The notes: generated by a model from the sequence alone, not told the origin. 52,532 nt of DNA from Candidatus Ornithospirochaeta stercoripullorum (GCA_017694595.1 JADIMT010000093.1:1-52532); one strand, 5' to 3'; shown: positions 44,058 to 52,131, numbered from the stretch's first letter. Program-made: numbers and translations.

Positions 44058-45317
44058 ATGAAAAAAGCATTATCATTGCTTCTGGTTCTGCTTATGGCAT
44101 TCTCGCTTGTAGCAGCAGGAAACACTGAAGCTTCCGAGGCAGATGGTCCTGCAGCTATCGTATGGGCAGGATGGTCTGGAGAAGAAGAAGCCTCAAAGGC
44201 TATCTTCCAGGAAATGAGAGAAGGCTATGAAGCCCAGAGCGGCAATAAAGTCGATTGGGTCGGCTGGACCTGGGCAGATACAGCACAGCAGCTTCTGATC
44301 AGACTCCAGGGAGGGGAACAGCTCGATATAGCTCAGGCCGATATCGGAATCTTCAATACCATTGCACAGACTGGCACACTTGCAGATCTCAACGAAATCT
44401 TTGGAGAGGAGTATCTTACATCTACATTCCCTGAAGCAACTCTTGAAGTTGGCAAAATAGATGGCAAGCAGCTTGGTCTTCCTTGGTCAATGGCAGCTAT
44501 CACGATGGTATATAACCCAGAAATCTTAAAGGAAGCTGGCTGGGACAATCCTCCTACAACTATTGCAGAGTTCGAGGAATGCATGGCTGACATCGTTGCA
44601 CTCGATAAGGGAATCATTCCTTATGGCGTATCCACGAAAGATTCAACAGCAGCTGGAGATTTAATGCCATGGCTCTGGACATTCGGCTCATCAATCTTCA
44701 ATGAAGATGGAAGCGTAAACCTCGGGCCTGGAGCTGTAGAGACAATACAGTGGTATAAAGACATGCTTGCAAAAGGCTATATCCAGATGGATATCGGAAG
44801 AGGAGATGCAAGACAGCTTTTTGCACAGGGACAGATGGCATTCTACGATGATGCAGTCCTTGCAAAAGGTCAGGCGGTATCTGCTGGTGTAAGCCCTGAT
44901 GAAGTTGTCAATGTGTGTTCCGCAATGCCTCGCCCTGTACTCAACGAAGGCGATGAGCCTCAGAGCACGATGTGGGGACATATGCTGATGATCTTCGATG
45001 CATCGGAGCACAAAGACGTAGCGGCGGATTTCGCCAAGTATCTTGTCAGCGATGAAGTCGCTCTGAAGTATTTCGAGAACAACGGAATGCCTCCTGTGAC
45101 AATCTCCGCATCCGAGAATGAAGCAGTGCTGAATGACCAGTATCTCAAGGGATTCATGGATTCCACAGCAACAGCCAAGCTCGATGAAACCGCAAGAATG
45201 GTCAATGCGAACGAGATTAAGACAATCGTAGTTGAAGAACTTCAAGCAACACTTCTGGGCCAGACTACAGCTGAAGAGTGTGTAGAGAACCTCAGAACAC
45301 GCCTTGAAGCCCTTTGA
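44058..45317 (+). CDS. Extracellular sugar-binding protein (second importer)
   Basis: A 419-residue family-1 solute-binding protein. Signal MKKALSLLLVLLMAFSLVAA is followed by GNTEAS; the lipobox Cys is Ala (GCA). The mature part has AIVWAGWSGEEEASKAIFQE, LQGGEQLDIAQADIG, GLPWSMAAITMVYNPEIL and a cap region FAQGQMAFYDD. AAAAAAAGGAG is upstream, 20 bases after the oxidoreductase stop. It should deliver the sugar or glycoside oxidised by the upstream enzyme. Confidence 0.92.
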   Translation: MKKALSLLLVLLMAFSLVAAGNTEASEADGPAAIVWAGWSGEEEASKAIFQEMREGYEAQSGNKVDWVGWTWADTAQQLLIRLQGGEQLDIAQADIGIFNTIAQTGTLADLNEIFGEEYLTSTFPEATLEVGKIDGKQLGLPWSMAAITMVYNPEILKEAGWDNPPTTIAEFEECMADIVALDKGIIPYGVSTKDSTAAGDLMPWLWTFGSSIFNEDGSVNLGPGAVETIQWYKDMLAKGYIQMDIGRGDARQLFAQGQMAFYDDAVLAKGQAVSAGVSPDEVVNVCSAMPRPVLNEGDEPQSTMWGHMLMIFDASEHKDVAADFAKYLVSDEVALKYFENNGMPPVTISASENEAVLNDQYLKGFMDSTATAKLDETARMVNANEIKTIVVEELQATLLGQTTAEECVENLRTRLEAL

Positions 45318-45342
45318 TAGATAACAGCTGATGGAGAGGATT

Positions 45343-46233
45343 ATGGATGATAAGCATGTAAAAGGACGATTAACAGATGGTCAGGTTGGATTCCTGCTGG
45401 TTGTACCGGGTATCGCGATATTCGTTGCTGTCATACTCTACCCCTTCATCAGCGCTATCATCATGTCTTTTACAGACAGAAGCCTGCTAAGTCCTTCATA
45501 TGATGCAGTAGGCTTCGCAAACTATCTGAAAGTGTTTTCAGATCCCTACTTTCTGAAAACACTCATGACTACAATCATATTCGTAGTCTTTGCGACAATA
45601 ATACCGTTCACGCTAGGCCTGATATGGGCAATTGTGCTCAATCAGGGATTCAGAGGTTCAGAGTTCCTCAGAGGCGTAACGCTGGTTAACTGGATCATTC
45701 CAGGAACAGCAATAGGCTTTCTATGGTCCTGGATATTCAACGGGCAGTATGGAATACTCAATGGTCTTCTGACAGCTCTGGGAATCATAGATGAGAACAT
45801 CAGCTTCCTTGGCCAGACATCCACAGCGCTTTTGTGTGTTATCATCGCCAGAAGCTGGCAGATGCTGCCATGGTACATGGCTTTCCTTCTGGGAGGATTG
45901 CAATCAGTACCTATGGACAGAATTGAAGCCGCCAGAATTGATGGAGCAAATAATCTTCAGGTTTTCAGATACATCGTAATCCCTGGAATGAAGCAGATTT
46001 TCTTCCTTGTTCTCGTATTAGGTGCTATCGGCAATCTACAGCATTTCGATATTCCATGGACAATGACACAAGGCGGACCTGCAAGAGCAACGACAACGCT
46101 TTCTCTTGAAGTCTACAGAACCGCTTTCCAGAACTGGAAGCTAGGACAGGCTGCAACAGTTGGCACAATCTGGGCAATCCTTCTCGCAGCTTTCTCTTTC
46201 ATATATCTCAAGCAAGTCAAGGAGTCGGAGTAA
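45343..46233 (+). CDS. Sugar ABC transporter permease (MalF-type, second importer)
   Basis: A 296-residue six-helix CUT1 permease. Landmarks: FLLVVPGIAIFVAVILYPFI, the coupling motif IEAARIDGANNLQVFRYIVIP and TMTQGGPARATTTLSLEVY. I use the ATG at 45343, which has GGAGAGGA upstream; an ATG at 45331 has none. Pairs with the next gene; no ATPase gene nearby. Confidence 0.92.
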   Translation: MDDKHVKGRLTDGQVGFLLVVPGIAIFVAVILYPFISAIIMSFTDRSLLSPSYDAVGFANYLKVFSDPYFLKTLMTTIIFVVFATIIPFTLGLIWAIVLNQGFRGSEFLRGVTLVNWIIPGTAIGFLWSWIFNGQYGILNGLLTALGIIDENISFLGQTSTALLCVIIARSWQMLPWYMAFLLGGLQSVPMDRIEAARIDGANNLQVFRYIVIPGMKQIFFLVLVLGAIGNLQHFDIPWTMTQGGPARATTTLSLEVYRTAFQNWKLGQAATVGTIWAILLAAFSFIYLKQVKESE

Positions 46234-46235
46234 TC

Positions 46236-47066
46236 ATGTTCCAGAAAACATTAGCGTTCAGAATATTCTTTGCCATCTCAGCACTCCTTATCGGATGCTT
46301 TGTCTTCCTGCCGCTTCTGTGGCTCATAAACACAGCACTGAAACCAAGCGATGAGACATTCTCACTCTACTTCTTCTTCGGCCCTCTCACGCTTGAAAAC
46401 ATAAAAGCGATACTGACAGACAGCACAATCATGAACTATCTCAAGAACTCCCTGATAGTCTCATTTCTCTCCAGTTTCTTTGCAACGCTAGTATCTGCAT
46501 TTGCAGGTTATAGCTTCTCGAAGTTCCGTTACACTGGAAGGAAAGTCATCATGGGAGCATTCATGATGAGCCAGGCATTTCCACAAGCTATACTTCTGCT
46601 GTCAATATATCTTATGATGCAGAAACTTGGCTTGCTGGGTTCTTACTGGTCCCTGCTGATCAGTTACGTCGTCTTCACGCTTCCTGTAGGTACATGGACG
46701 CTGAAAGGCTACTTCGATGCACTCCCCGACTCGCTCATTGAAAGCGCGAAGATTGATGGAGCTGGCCATTTGAAAATCATGAGGAAGATTATCTTCCCAA
46801 TGGCCGTTCCGGGCATGATTTCAATCGCTATTTATGGCTTTGTCTGGTCGTGGAACGACTTGCTCTACTCTATGACACTCGTTACAGATCCATCAAGGCG
46901 TACACTCGCTCCAGGCCTTGTCATGACATATCTGGGAGAAGCCAGCACAAACTGGTCTGCGATGATGTCAGCATCAATTGTCGCAGCCATTCCAGTAACC
47001 ATCATCTTCATATTCTTGCAAAGATACTTCATTGCAGGATTAACAAGCGGAGCTGTAAAAGAATGA
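46236..47066 (+). CDS. Sugar ABC transporter permease (MalG-type, second importer)
   Basis: A 276-residue six-helix CUT1 permease with the coupling motif IESAKIDGAGHLKIMRKIIFP and MalG-like C-terminus YFIAGLTSGAVKE. It starts two bases after the preceding permease stop with AAGGAGTCGGAG upstream. Last gene of the oxidoreductase operon; a hairpin follows. Confidence 0.93.
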   Translation: MFQKTLAFRIFFAISALLIGCFVFLPLLWLINTALKPSDETFSLYFFFGPLTLENIKAILTDSTIMNYLKNSLIVSFLSSFFATLVSAFAGYSFSKFRYTGRKVIMGAFMMSQAFPQAILLLSIYLMMQKLGLLGSYWSLLISYVVFTLPVGTWTLKGYFDALPDSLIESAKIDGAGHLKIMRKIIFPMAVPGMISIAIYGFVWSWNDLLYSMTLVTDPSRRTLAPGLVMTYLGEASTNWSAMMSASIVAAIPVTIIFIFLQRYFIAGLTSGAVKE

Positions 47067-47101
47067 ATGGAAAATCTGGGAATTATTCCTCAAAAGCTGC
47101 A

Positions 47102-47122
47102 GAGCCTGTACAACGCAGGCTC
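47102..47122. terminator. Hairpin between convergent genes, likely bidirectional terminator
   Basis: GAGCCTG (47102-47108) and CAGGCTC (47116-47122) form a perfect 7-bp stem between the permease stop and the convergent oleate hydratase stop. T-tracts are short on both sides. The same arm sequence makes the terminator at 1924. Confidence 0.6.
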
Positions 47123-47132
47123 CGCATTAGTT

Positions 47133-48908
47133 TCAGATAGCGCCATACTTCTTCAGAAGCTTCTCGATATCCGATCCTTGTATACGTTTCAAACCTTCCT
47201 TCATCACCAGTTTCTCTTTGAGTCCCAGATCGATATCTGTAAGCTTAGAGCCGTCACGAAGCGCAACGGATGCATGGACGAGATCCCTGACATCAAACAT
47301 GCTGCCCCATACCTCAGGAACGCCTCTATCAACTTTCATCAATGTGTAAACAGCTTCCATAGCAGTCCTGATTGAGTATTCTGTCGTGAATATCGTATCA
47401 CGTTCTGTTTCCGCGAACTGCCCTATGAATGCGAAGTTCACAGCACCTGCGGGAACAACATAAGGCCTGTCTCCCAATGCACGTGGCATGAAAAATGCTG
47501 TGATATAAGGCATCATGCATGGGACAGTATTGCAGCTTTTCTCCGCAAGTTCAGGAATAGCTGCTTCTGGCACTCCAATATGATAAAGCCACTCCATAGC
47601 AATCTCTTTGCCAGTGCATTCACACATCGGCTTTTTGACAAAATCACCAGGAACAAATGGGAAAAGGCCATAAATCCAGCCTACAAGCTCATCTTTTTTC
47701 TGTTCCCTGAACTGGGGTTGCCTGTTGAAAGTCCAACTCAGCAACCAGGATGAATCCTTCGCAGTCACAATACCACCAGTGACTACTTTGCCTGAGTATG
47801 GATTACGCTTTGCGATCTTCTCAATATAAGGAACAACACTGCTGTCCTTAAGGGTCACTGTCGCACTCATCCAGGTAGTCTTCTCCGGTTCTGAACAGAA
47901 TTTCTCAGGATGGCCGAAATCATCTGACTGAGCAGCAATCCGCTTCCATAAATCCCAACCACCGCCTTTTCTGAGCTCTGGCAAATATTCAGCCTTGCCA
48001 TTCTGGCTTCCAAGCGTACTATTCTCAACACAGCCTCCGGGTGTGATGAATAGCAAATCATCATCTGAAAGCAATATATCCCGTTCTCCATCCCTGTCCT
48101 GGATGGTTATCGAAGAAGCATGCTTAATGCCATCTACGATCCTGAACTTGATATCAGTGACTTTAGTCTCCGTGACAATATCAACATGATGATTCTCCAG
48201 ATACCTTTGCAATGGCAAAATCATAGATTCATACTGATTGTATTTTGTGAATCGCAGTGCTGAGAAATCGGGAAGCCCTTCTACGTGATGAATATATCTT
48301 CTGATATAAATCTTCATCTCCAAAGCCGAATGCCAATTCTCAAAAGCGAACATAGTACGCCAGTAAAGCCAGAAATTGCTATTAAGAACTTCATCGGAAA
48401 AGACATCTTCTATAGTCTTGTCATAAAGGGCTTCATCCGGTGTGAAGAACAATTTCATTATCTCAAGCTGAGCTTTGTCCGAGAGAGCGAATTTCCTATC
48501 CGTATGCCCATCCTCTCCCCTGTTCATCGTGGCTCGCATCAATGAATAGTTTGGGTCATCTTTGTTGAGATAATAATACTCGTCAAGTACGCTCATGCCC
48601 TCGTTCTCTATAGATGGAATAGAACGATAGAGATCCCACATGCATTCGAAATGGTTATCCATCTCGCGTCCACCACGCATGACATAGCCGAGGCCTTCGT
48701 AATTCCAGCCATCACAGGCACCACCCAGAATAGGATCTTTCTCAATGATATGGACTTTGCTGCCATCTACATAAGCATCCCGAACAAGGAAAGCCGCTGC
48801 AGATAACGCCGCAAGCCCTGAGCCGATTATATATGCAGATTTCTTCTCTGCACCCTCTGGCTTTCTTGGTCTGACGAAAGCCTCATAGTTTCCACTAGAG
48901 TGATACAT
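47133..48908 (-). CDS. ohyA: Oleate hydratase (MCRA family)
   Basis: A 591-residue FAD-dependent enzyme, formerly 'myosin-cross-reactive antigen', that hydrates cis-9 double bonds of unsaturated fatty acids to 10-hydroxy acids, helping detoxify them in gut bacteria. FAD-binding IIGSGLAALSAAAF is at 27-40, HIIEKDPILGGACDGW at about 53-68 and the catalytic Glu82 lies in RGGREMDNHFECMWDLY. LRFTKYNQYESMILPL and CECTGKEI further support it. Length is typical. CAGGAGGAG lies before the ATG. It follows its TetR regulator by 89 bases on the same strand. Confidence 0.95.
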   Translation of the reverse strand: MYHSSGNYEAFVRPRKPEGAEKKSAYIIGSGLAALSAAAFLVRDAYVDGSKVHIIEKDPILGGACDGWNYEGLGYVMRGGREMDNHFECMWDLYRSIPSIENEGMSVLDEYYYLNKDDPNYSLMRATMNRGEDGHTDRKFALSDKAQLEIMKLFFTPDEALYDKTIEDVFSDEVLNSNFWLYWRTMFAFENWHSALEMKIYIRRYIHHVEGLPDFSALRFTKYNQYESMILPLQRYLENHHVDIVTETKVTDIKFRIVDGIKHASSITIQDRDGERDILLSDDDLLFITPGGCVENSTLGSQNGKAEYLPELRKGGGWDLWKRIAAQSDDFGHPEKFCSEPEKTTWMSATVTLKDSSVVPYIEKIAKRNPYSGKVVTGGIVTAKDSSWLLSWTFNRQPQFREQKKDELVGWIYGLFPFVPGDFVKKPMCECTGKEIAMEWLYHIGVPEAAIPELAEKSCNTVPCMMPYITAFFMPRALGDRPYVVPAGAVNFAFIGQFAETERDTIFTTEYSIRTAMEAVYTLMKVDRGVPEVWGSMFDVRDLVHASVALRDGSKLTDIDLGLKEKLVMKEGLKRIQGSDIEKLLKKYGAI

Positions 48909-48997
48909 AAACTCCTCCTGACATCAAACTACAGAGGAGCATGAAATTCTTGTATTTACAGGAAAGTCTCTTTGTAAGGATTCCTTGCACACACAGC

Positions 48998-49558
48998 TTA
49001 CTGTAAGGAAGAAAAACGCCCAGCAGCATTCTCAAAGCTTCCAGCCATGACACACTCAATACGTTTTATCATAAGCTCTGGTTTCTCTCTCATTCCACTG
49101 CCAATCCAATCAAGCATGACCCCGATAAAAGCATACGAATAGAAGGAGGCTATGAAAAACATCTCATCGTCCTTTAGCTTCTTCTGCACAGTAGCCTCTT
49201 TCAGCACAGAAAGAAGAAGTTCAGTCACAGGACCCGTCAGGCTTCTTTCCAACTGCTCTCTGCTCATTGAGTTGTAGACATTGAAGACAAAGACATGGTT
49301 TTTCTCTACAGCCTGGAACACAGAAAGAAAGCCATCCTGCCATGTGTCATGAGTTTTCCTCCCTGAAAGGATGATTGCAATATCCGAAGAGATTATCCAG
49401 CCAACAAGATCATAGATATCTCTGAAATGGTAATAGAATGTCATACGGCTTATGCCACACTCTGCTGCGATATCCATCACAGTCACTCGAGAGAGTGGTT
49501 TCTCCATCAACAATCTTTTAAGGGCATCTGCAATAGCTTTACGGGTAATATCACTCAC
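48998..49558 (-). CDS. TetR-family regulator upstream of oleate hydratase
   Basis: A 186-residue TetR-type protein of the TetR_C_8/DhaS-like group. The helix-turn-helix is VTVMDIAAECGISRMTFYYHF near residues 24-44. Homologues normally begin SDITRKAIA, which corresponds to the GTG at 49558, not the upstream GTG at 49576. There is no ribosome binding site; TATAAT ends six bases before this GTG and TTGTTA lies 16 bp further up. Likely controls the oleate hydratase gene, perhaps sensing fatty acids (inference from position). Confidence 0.87.
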   Translation of the reverse strand: MSDITRKAIADALKRLLMEKPLSRVTVMDIAAECGISRMTFYYHFRDIYDLVGWIISSDIAIILSGRKTHDTWQDGFLSVFQAVEKNHVFVFNVYNSMSREQLERSLTGPVTELLLSVLKEATVQKKLKDDEMFFIASFYSYAFIGVMLDWIGSGMREKPELMIKRIECVMAGSFENAAGRFSSLQ

Positions 49559-49564
49559 AACTCT

Positions 49565-49570
49565 ATTATA
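49565..49570 (-). promoter_or_regulatory. Candidate leaderless promoter -10 of the TetR/ohyA operon
   Basis: Minus strand TATAAT followed by AGAGTT and then the GTG start; TTGTTA 16 bp upstream is a four-of-six -35 match. The layout is the same as at the GtrA-like gene (TATAAT-AGCGTC-GTG). Confidence 0.5.
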
Positions 49571-49612
49571 ATGCACTTATTTTAACTAACAAAGCACAAT
49601 AGAGAAAAGCAA

Positions 49613-49846
49613 CTACCTACAGCTCCTCAGATTCATTCCAAAAGCAAAAGCCAGAAATATCCTTTTCAAAAGAGCTATCCTGGCCCCTATGCAATGAAGC
49701 ATCTTACCAAGAAATATGAGAGGTGTTTTTTCACTAGCTTCCACTAGTTTTGATTCAATCGAAACATGAACAACAAAATCCAGTTGGAATCTACTGTCGG
49801 AGTAGTGGAATTGAGTATCTGCATGTATGCAGATGTCAAAAGCCAT
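49613..49846 (-). CDS. Small hypothetical reading frame, doubtful
   Basis: A 77-residue frame whose ATG lies two bases after the stop of the gene upstream (TGA-GT-ATG). I recognise no family; the C-terminal third is hydrophobic. It could be a small coupled gene or random frame in a decaying region; nothing else supports it. Confidence 0.25.
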   Translation of the reverse strand: MAFDICIHADTQFHYSDSRFQLDFVVHVSIESKLVEASEKTPLIFLGKMLHCIGARIALLKRIFLAFAFGMNLRSCR

Positions 49847-49848
49847 AC

Positions 49849-50616
49849 TCAGAAGAATCTTACAGTTCCAATGAATTGCTCATTGCCGTTCGAATCAAGA
49901 ATTCTATAACCTTTAGAAGCGTCCATATCAGTACCAAATTCAATCCTCTTTCTGGATTTCAGCTCAATGCTATCAGAAACAGCATACAAGCGGGCGATAT
50001 CATAAGCAAAGGACTGTTCAGTATAGCTGTTTCTAAGCCTGGAAATCGGGACAAGAGTGTTATAGATACTCTTCAGCTGTACCGACATGCCTTCAACGCC
50101 ATTCTTCTGCAATGCAATATACGTATCATATCCCTTCTCTAGTTCTGCAGCGAATCTATCAGCATTGAACGCACTATCAAACTTATCAAGTTCCCCTTTC
50201 ACAAGCGATGCGAAGTATGAAGGTCTGGATGTCGGATACTTCTTCCTGTTGAGATAAACATCCTGATTATCTGCATCGAGACGCACTTTGCATGGAAAGA
50301 TCTCATAAACAGGGAACTCTCCAACGGCATTGATTCCAAGTCGCCTGAACTCAGAAAGAAGTCCTGAGGAAAACTCTCCAGAACTGTAGAACTCAGCATT
50401 ATCAAAAGAATCAATGGAAAAAGAAAGAGCCAGAGAATCCGAATAAGCCTTCTCAATAGCAGCCTTGAACGATTGCATATCTTTCTTTGCGCTCTTCACA
50501 TCGCCTTTCTCCATAGCCCTTGCTATTGATTTCTGTAGCTTTAAAATCTTTGCTGTACTATCCTTAATTTCTTTCTCAACAGAAAGATATTCACTATAAA
50601 AGCTCTCGTAATCCAT
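49849..50616 (-). CDS. Hypothetical protein, coiled-coil N-terminus
   Basis: A 255-residue protein I cannot assign. Residues 1-70 are charged and helical (YLSVEKEIKDSTAKILKLQK and on), probably a coiled coil. The C-terminal half has ordered features: LVPISRLRNSYTEQSFAYDIA, RKRIEFGTDMDASKGYRILD and a final GNEQFIGTVRFF. No signal peptide or membrane segment. I start at the ATG at 50616, with CGGAGG and CAGGGG upstream; the longer frame to 50799 runs into the divergent helicase. The divergent partner is a broken helicase, so this may be a surviving part of an accessory or defence module. Confidence 0.65.
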   Translation of the reverse strand: MDYESFYSEYLSVEKEIKDSTAKILKLQKSIARAMEKGDVKSAKKDMQSFKAAIEKAYSDSLALSFSIDSFDNAEFYSSGEFSSGLLSEFRRLGINAVGEFPVYEIFPCKVRLDADNQDVYLNRKKYPTSRPSYFASLVKGELDKFDSAFNADRFAAELEKGYDTYIALQKNGVEGMSVQLKSIYNTLVPISRLRNSYTEQSFAYDIARLYAVSDSIELKSRKRIEFGTDMDASKGYRILDSNGNEQFIGTVRFF

Positions 50617-50671
50617 ACCCCTGAAGCCTCCGGTAGTATCATAGCATGTATACTGTTTAATGATAATATTC

Positions 50672-50689
50672 CTGCATGGTTCCATGCAG
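50672..50689. repeat. Perfect palindrome between the hypothetical gene and the helicase remnant
   Basis: CTGCATGG-TT-CCATGCAG is an 8-bp perfect inverted repeat with a 2-base centre. It covers the first codons of the helicase remnant (ATG at 50684) and lies 56 bases before the divergent gene's start, so it could be an operator or part of a recombination junction. Confidence 0.4.
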
Positions 50690-51141
50690 ATGGAAAAAGA
50701 GTACGTTTCAGCATGGCTTGGCAATAACGGAAGAGGCGTTGCAGAAGTCATAACAGGAGCGGGAAAGACGAAAATGGCCATTATGGCAATTGAAGCCATC
50801 TGTCAGAAGCAGAGCAAAACTCCCAAGATTTTCATCATTATTCCCGCATTGCGCTTGCCACGCAATGGAAAGAGGCATTGAGAAAAGAAGGCTACAATAC
50901 TCATGAAATCTCTATTGCAGGTGGCAGGTACAGAAAAATAACAGACGTTCCCATCCGAATAGGTGTCATAAACACTGCAAGGTATATATTCCCACTGGAA
51001 ATACTTCGAGAAAACCAGAAAGGCAATGACGTATTTCTCATCTCAGATGAATATCATCGATATACAAGCAAAGAGAATGTGCATCTTTTTGATTTCCTAA
51101 AAAGTCCGGATTCCGATCCAACGCGTTATTCTTTACTGTAA
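50684..51141 (+). pseudogene. Frameshifted and 3'-truncated superfamily 2 helicase
   Basis: The first frame (from ATG at 50684 or 50690) carries a helicase motif I, VITGAGKTKMAIMA, then IFIIIP. At about 50843-50845 a single base is missing from a C-run; in the next frame the protein continues RIALATQWKEALRKEGYN and reaches the DExH box FLISDEYHRYTS. It then stops at 51141 after RYSLL, before the usual SATP motif and the whole second RecA domain. About 150 of an expected several hundred residues remain. Looks like the N-terminal part of a type III restriction or defence-type helicase, cut off at the toxin-antitoxin locus. Confidence 0.75.
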
Positions 51142-51169
51142 TACAAATGTATGTTATACTACAAATGTA
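51132..51169 (+). promoter_or_regulatory. Promoter and repeated operator of the toxin-antitoxin operon
   Basis: TTTACT (51132-51137) and TATACT (51155-51160) are 17 bp apart. TACAAATGTA, itself palindromic (TACA-AA-TGTA), occurs twice, 51142-51151 and 51160-51169, 18 bp apart, one in the spacer and one just after the -10. This fits cooperative autorepression by the antitoxin or toxin-antitoxin complex. Confidence 0.65.
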
Positions 51170-51191
51170 GTACATATAAGGAGTGATGGAT

Positions 51192-51431
51192 ATGAGCATA
51201 ATCAGTCTGCGGGTAAATGATGAAGAGAAAGCTGTACTTGAAGATGCTGCAAAGTTCTACAAATGCAGTATTTCAACAGTCATCAAGCGGCTAGCTTTTG
51301 AAAAACTTGAGGATGAATATGACATGAATGTGGCCGGGAAATATCTGAAGGACAAAGAAGCAGGAACACTCAAGCTTACCTGTTTCGATGATCTTCTCAA
51401 TGAATGCGGTATCGATAAGGCTACCTTATGA
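51192..51431 (+). CDS. Antitoxin of a RelE/ParE-type toxin-antitoxin pair (ribbon-helix-helix)
   Basis: A 79-residue protein. The N-terminus SIISLRVNDEEKAVLEDAAK followed by a second helix with STVIKRLAFEKLEDEYD is a ribbon-helix-helix (RelB/DUF6290-like) DNA-binding domain; the C-terminal tail should bind and neutralise the toxin. AAGGAG is eight bases before the ATG at 51192, which decides against the GTG at 51183 or ATG at 51186. It overlaps the toxin gene by four bases. Confidence 0.9.
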   Translation: MSIISLRVNDEEKAVLEDAAKFYKCSISTVIKRLAFEKLEDEYDMNVAGKYLKDKEAGTLKLTCFDDLLNECGIDKATL

Positions 51432-51694
51432 GCTACGAGATTAAGATTACACCTGGTTTCAAGAAGAGCTTCAAGAAACTGGATTTTATTACGCAGAGAA
51501 CCATATCGAAATGGATCATTAAGAATCTTGAGGAAACTGATATCCCCCATCTTCATGGAAAGGCCCTTTCCGGGAATCTCAAGGGCCTCTGGAGATACAG
51601 CATTGGCGACTACCGATTGATTGCTGATATTCAGGATAAAGAGCTTGTGATAGTCGCAATTGATATCGGACACAGGAGAGAGATTTACAGATAG
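51428..51694 (+). CDS. RelE/ParE-family toxin (mRNA interferase-like)
   Basis: An 88-residue small basic toxin. Family features: ITPGFKKSFKKLD at the start, HLHGKALSGNLKGLWRYSIG in the middle, DYRLIADI and a C-terminal VIVAIDIGHRREIYR. The basic residues and the final Arg/Tyr fit a RelE-type ribosome-dependent nuclease (YafQ/RelE group); ParE-like gyrase toxicity cannot be excluded. Start overlaps the antitoxin stop (ATGA). Confidence 0.92.
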   Translation: MSYEIKITPGFKKSFKKLDFITQRTISKWIIKNLEETDIPHLHGKALSGNLKGLWRYSIGDYRLIADIQDKELVIVAIDIGHRREIYR

Positions 51695-52131
51695 GCTCAT
51701 TCCAGCATTATTCTTCATTGAAAAATTGATTCAACGGCTTTTATAGAATGGCGAATTATTTTGAACAAAGATTATCGCACTCTGATAACAAGAGCTTCTC
51801 GAACATTATTGAACAGTAAACTGCAGTTAAGGATTCCATGTTTCTGCCATGTTCTTAAGCTGGCAAAGAATCAGGCAAAACCATACATCCTCTTCAAGAC
51901 GTCAAATACACGCATATAGAAAGAGAAAGAAGGGAATAATGCAGAAACACATCAGCAGCCTTCAAATCGATTCCAATGGCATTTAACCACATCTCAGGGA
52001 AAACAAGGGACAGACACATAAGTGCAGGAGAAAAACAAAACAAGAGCTGGTTCTGTTCTGTTAAAGCATATTCAAGATTGCGAAAATCTCATATTTAGTT
52101 AGTTCAACTTAAAAAGCCCTGTTTATGCTGA
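51695..52131. other. Non-coding stretch between toxin gene and ISL3 remnant
   Basis: About 440 bases with stops in all frames and no recognised gene, hairpin terminator with T-run or RNA. It probably contains the remains of earlier insertions; the ISL3 transposase frame opens only at 52132 after a TGA. Confidence 0.5.

Noticed and set aside
50617-50799. N-terminal extension of the hypothetical gene at 49849
   Set aside because: It lies antisense to the helicase motif I region; a good ribosome binding site precedes the ATG at 50616.
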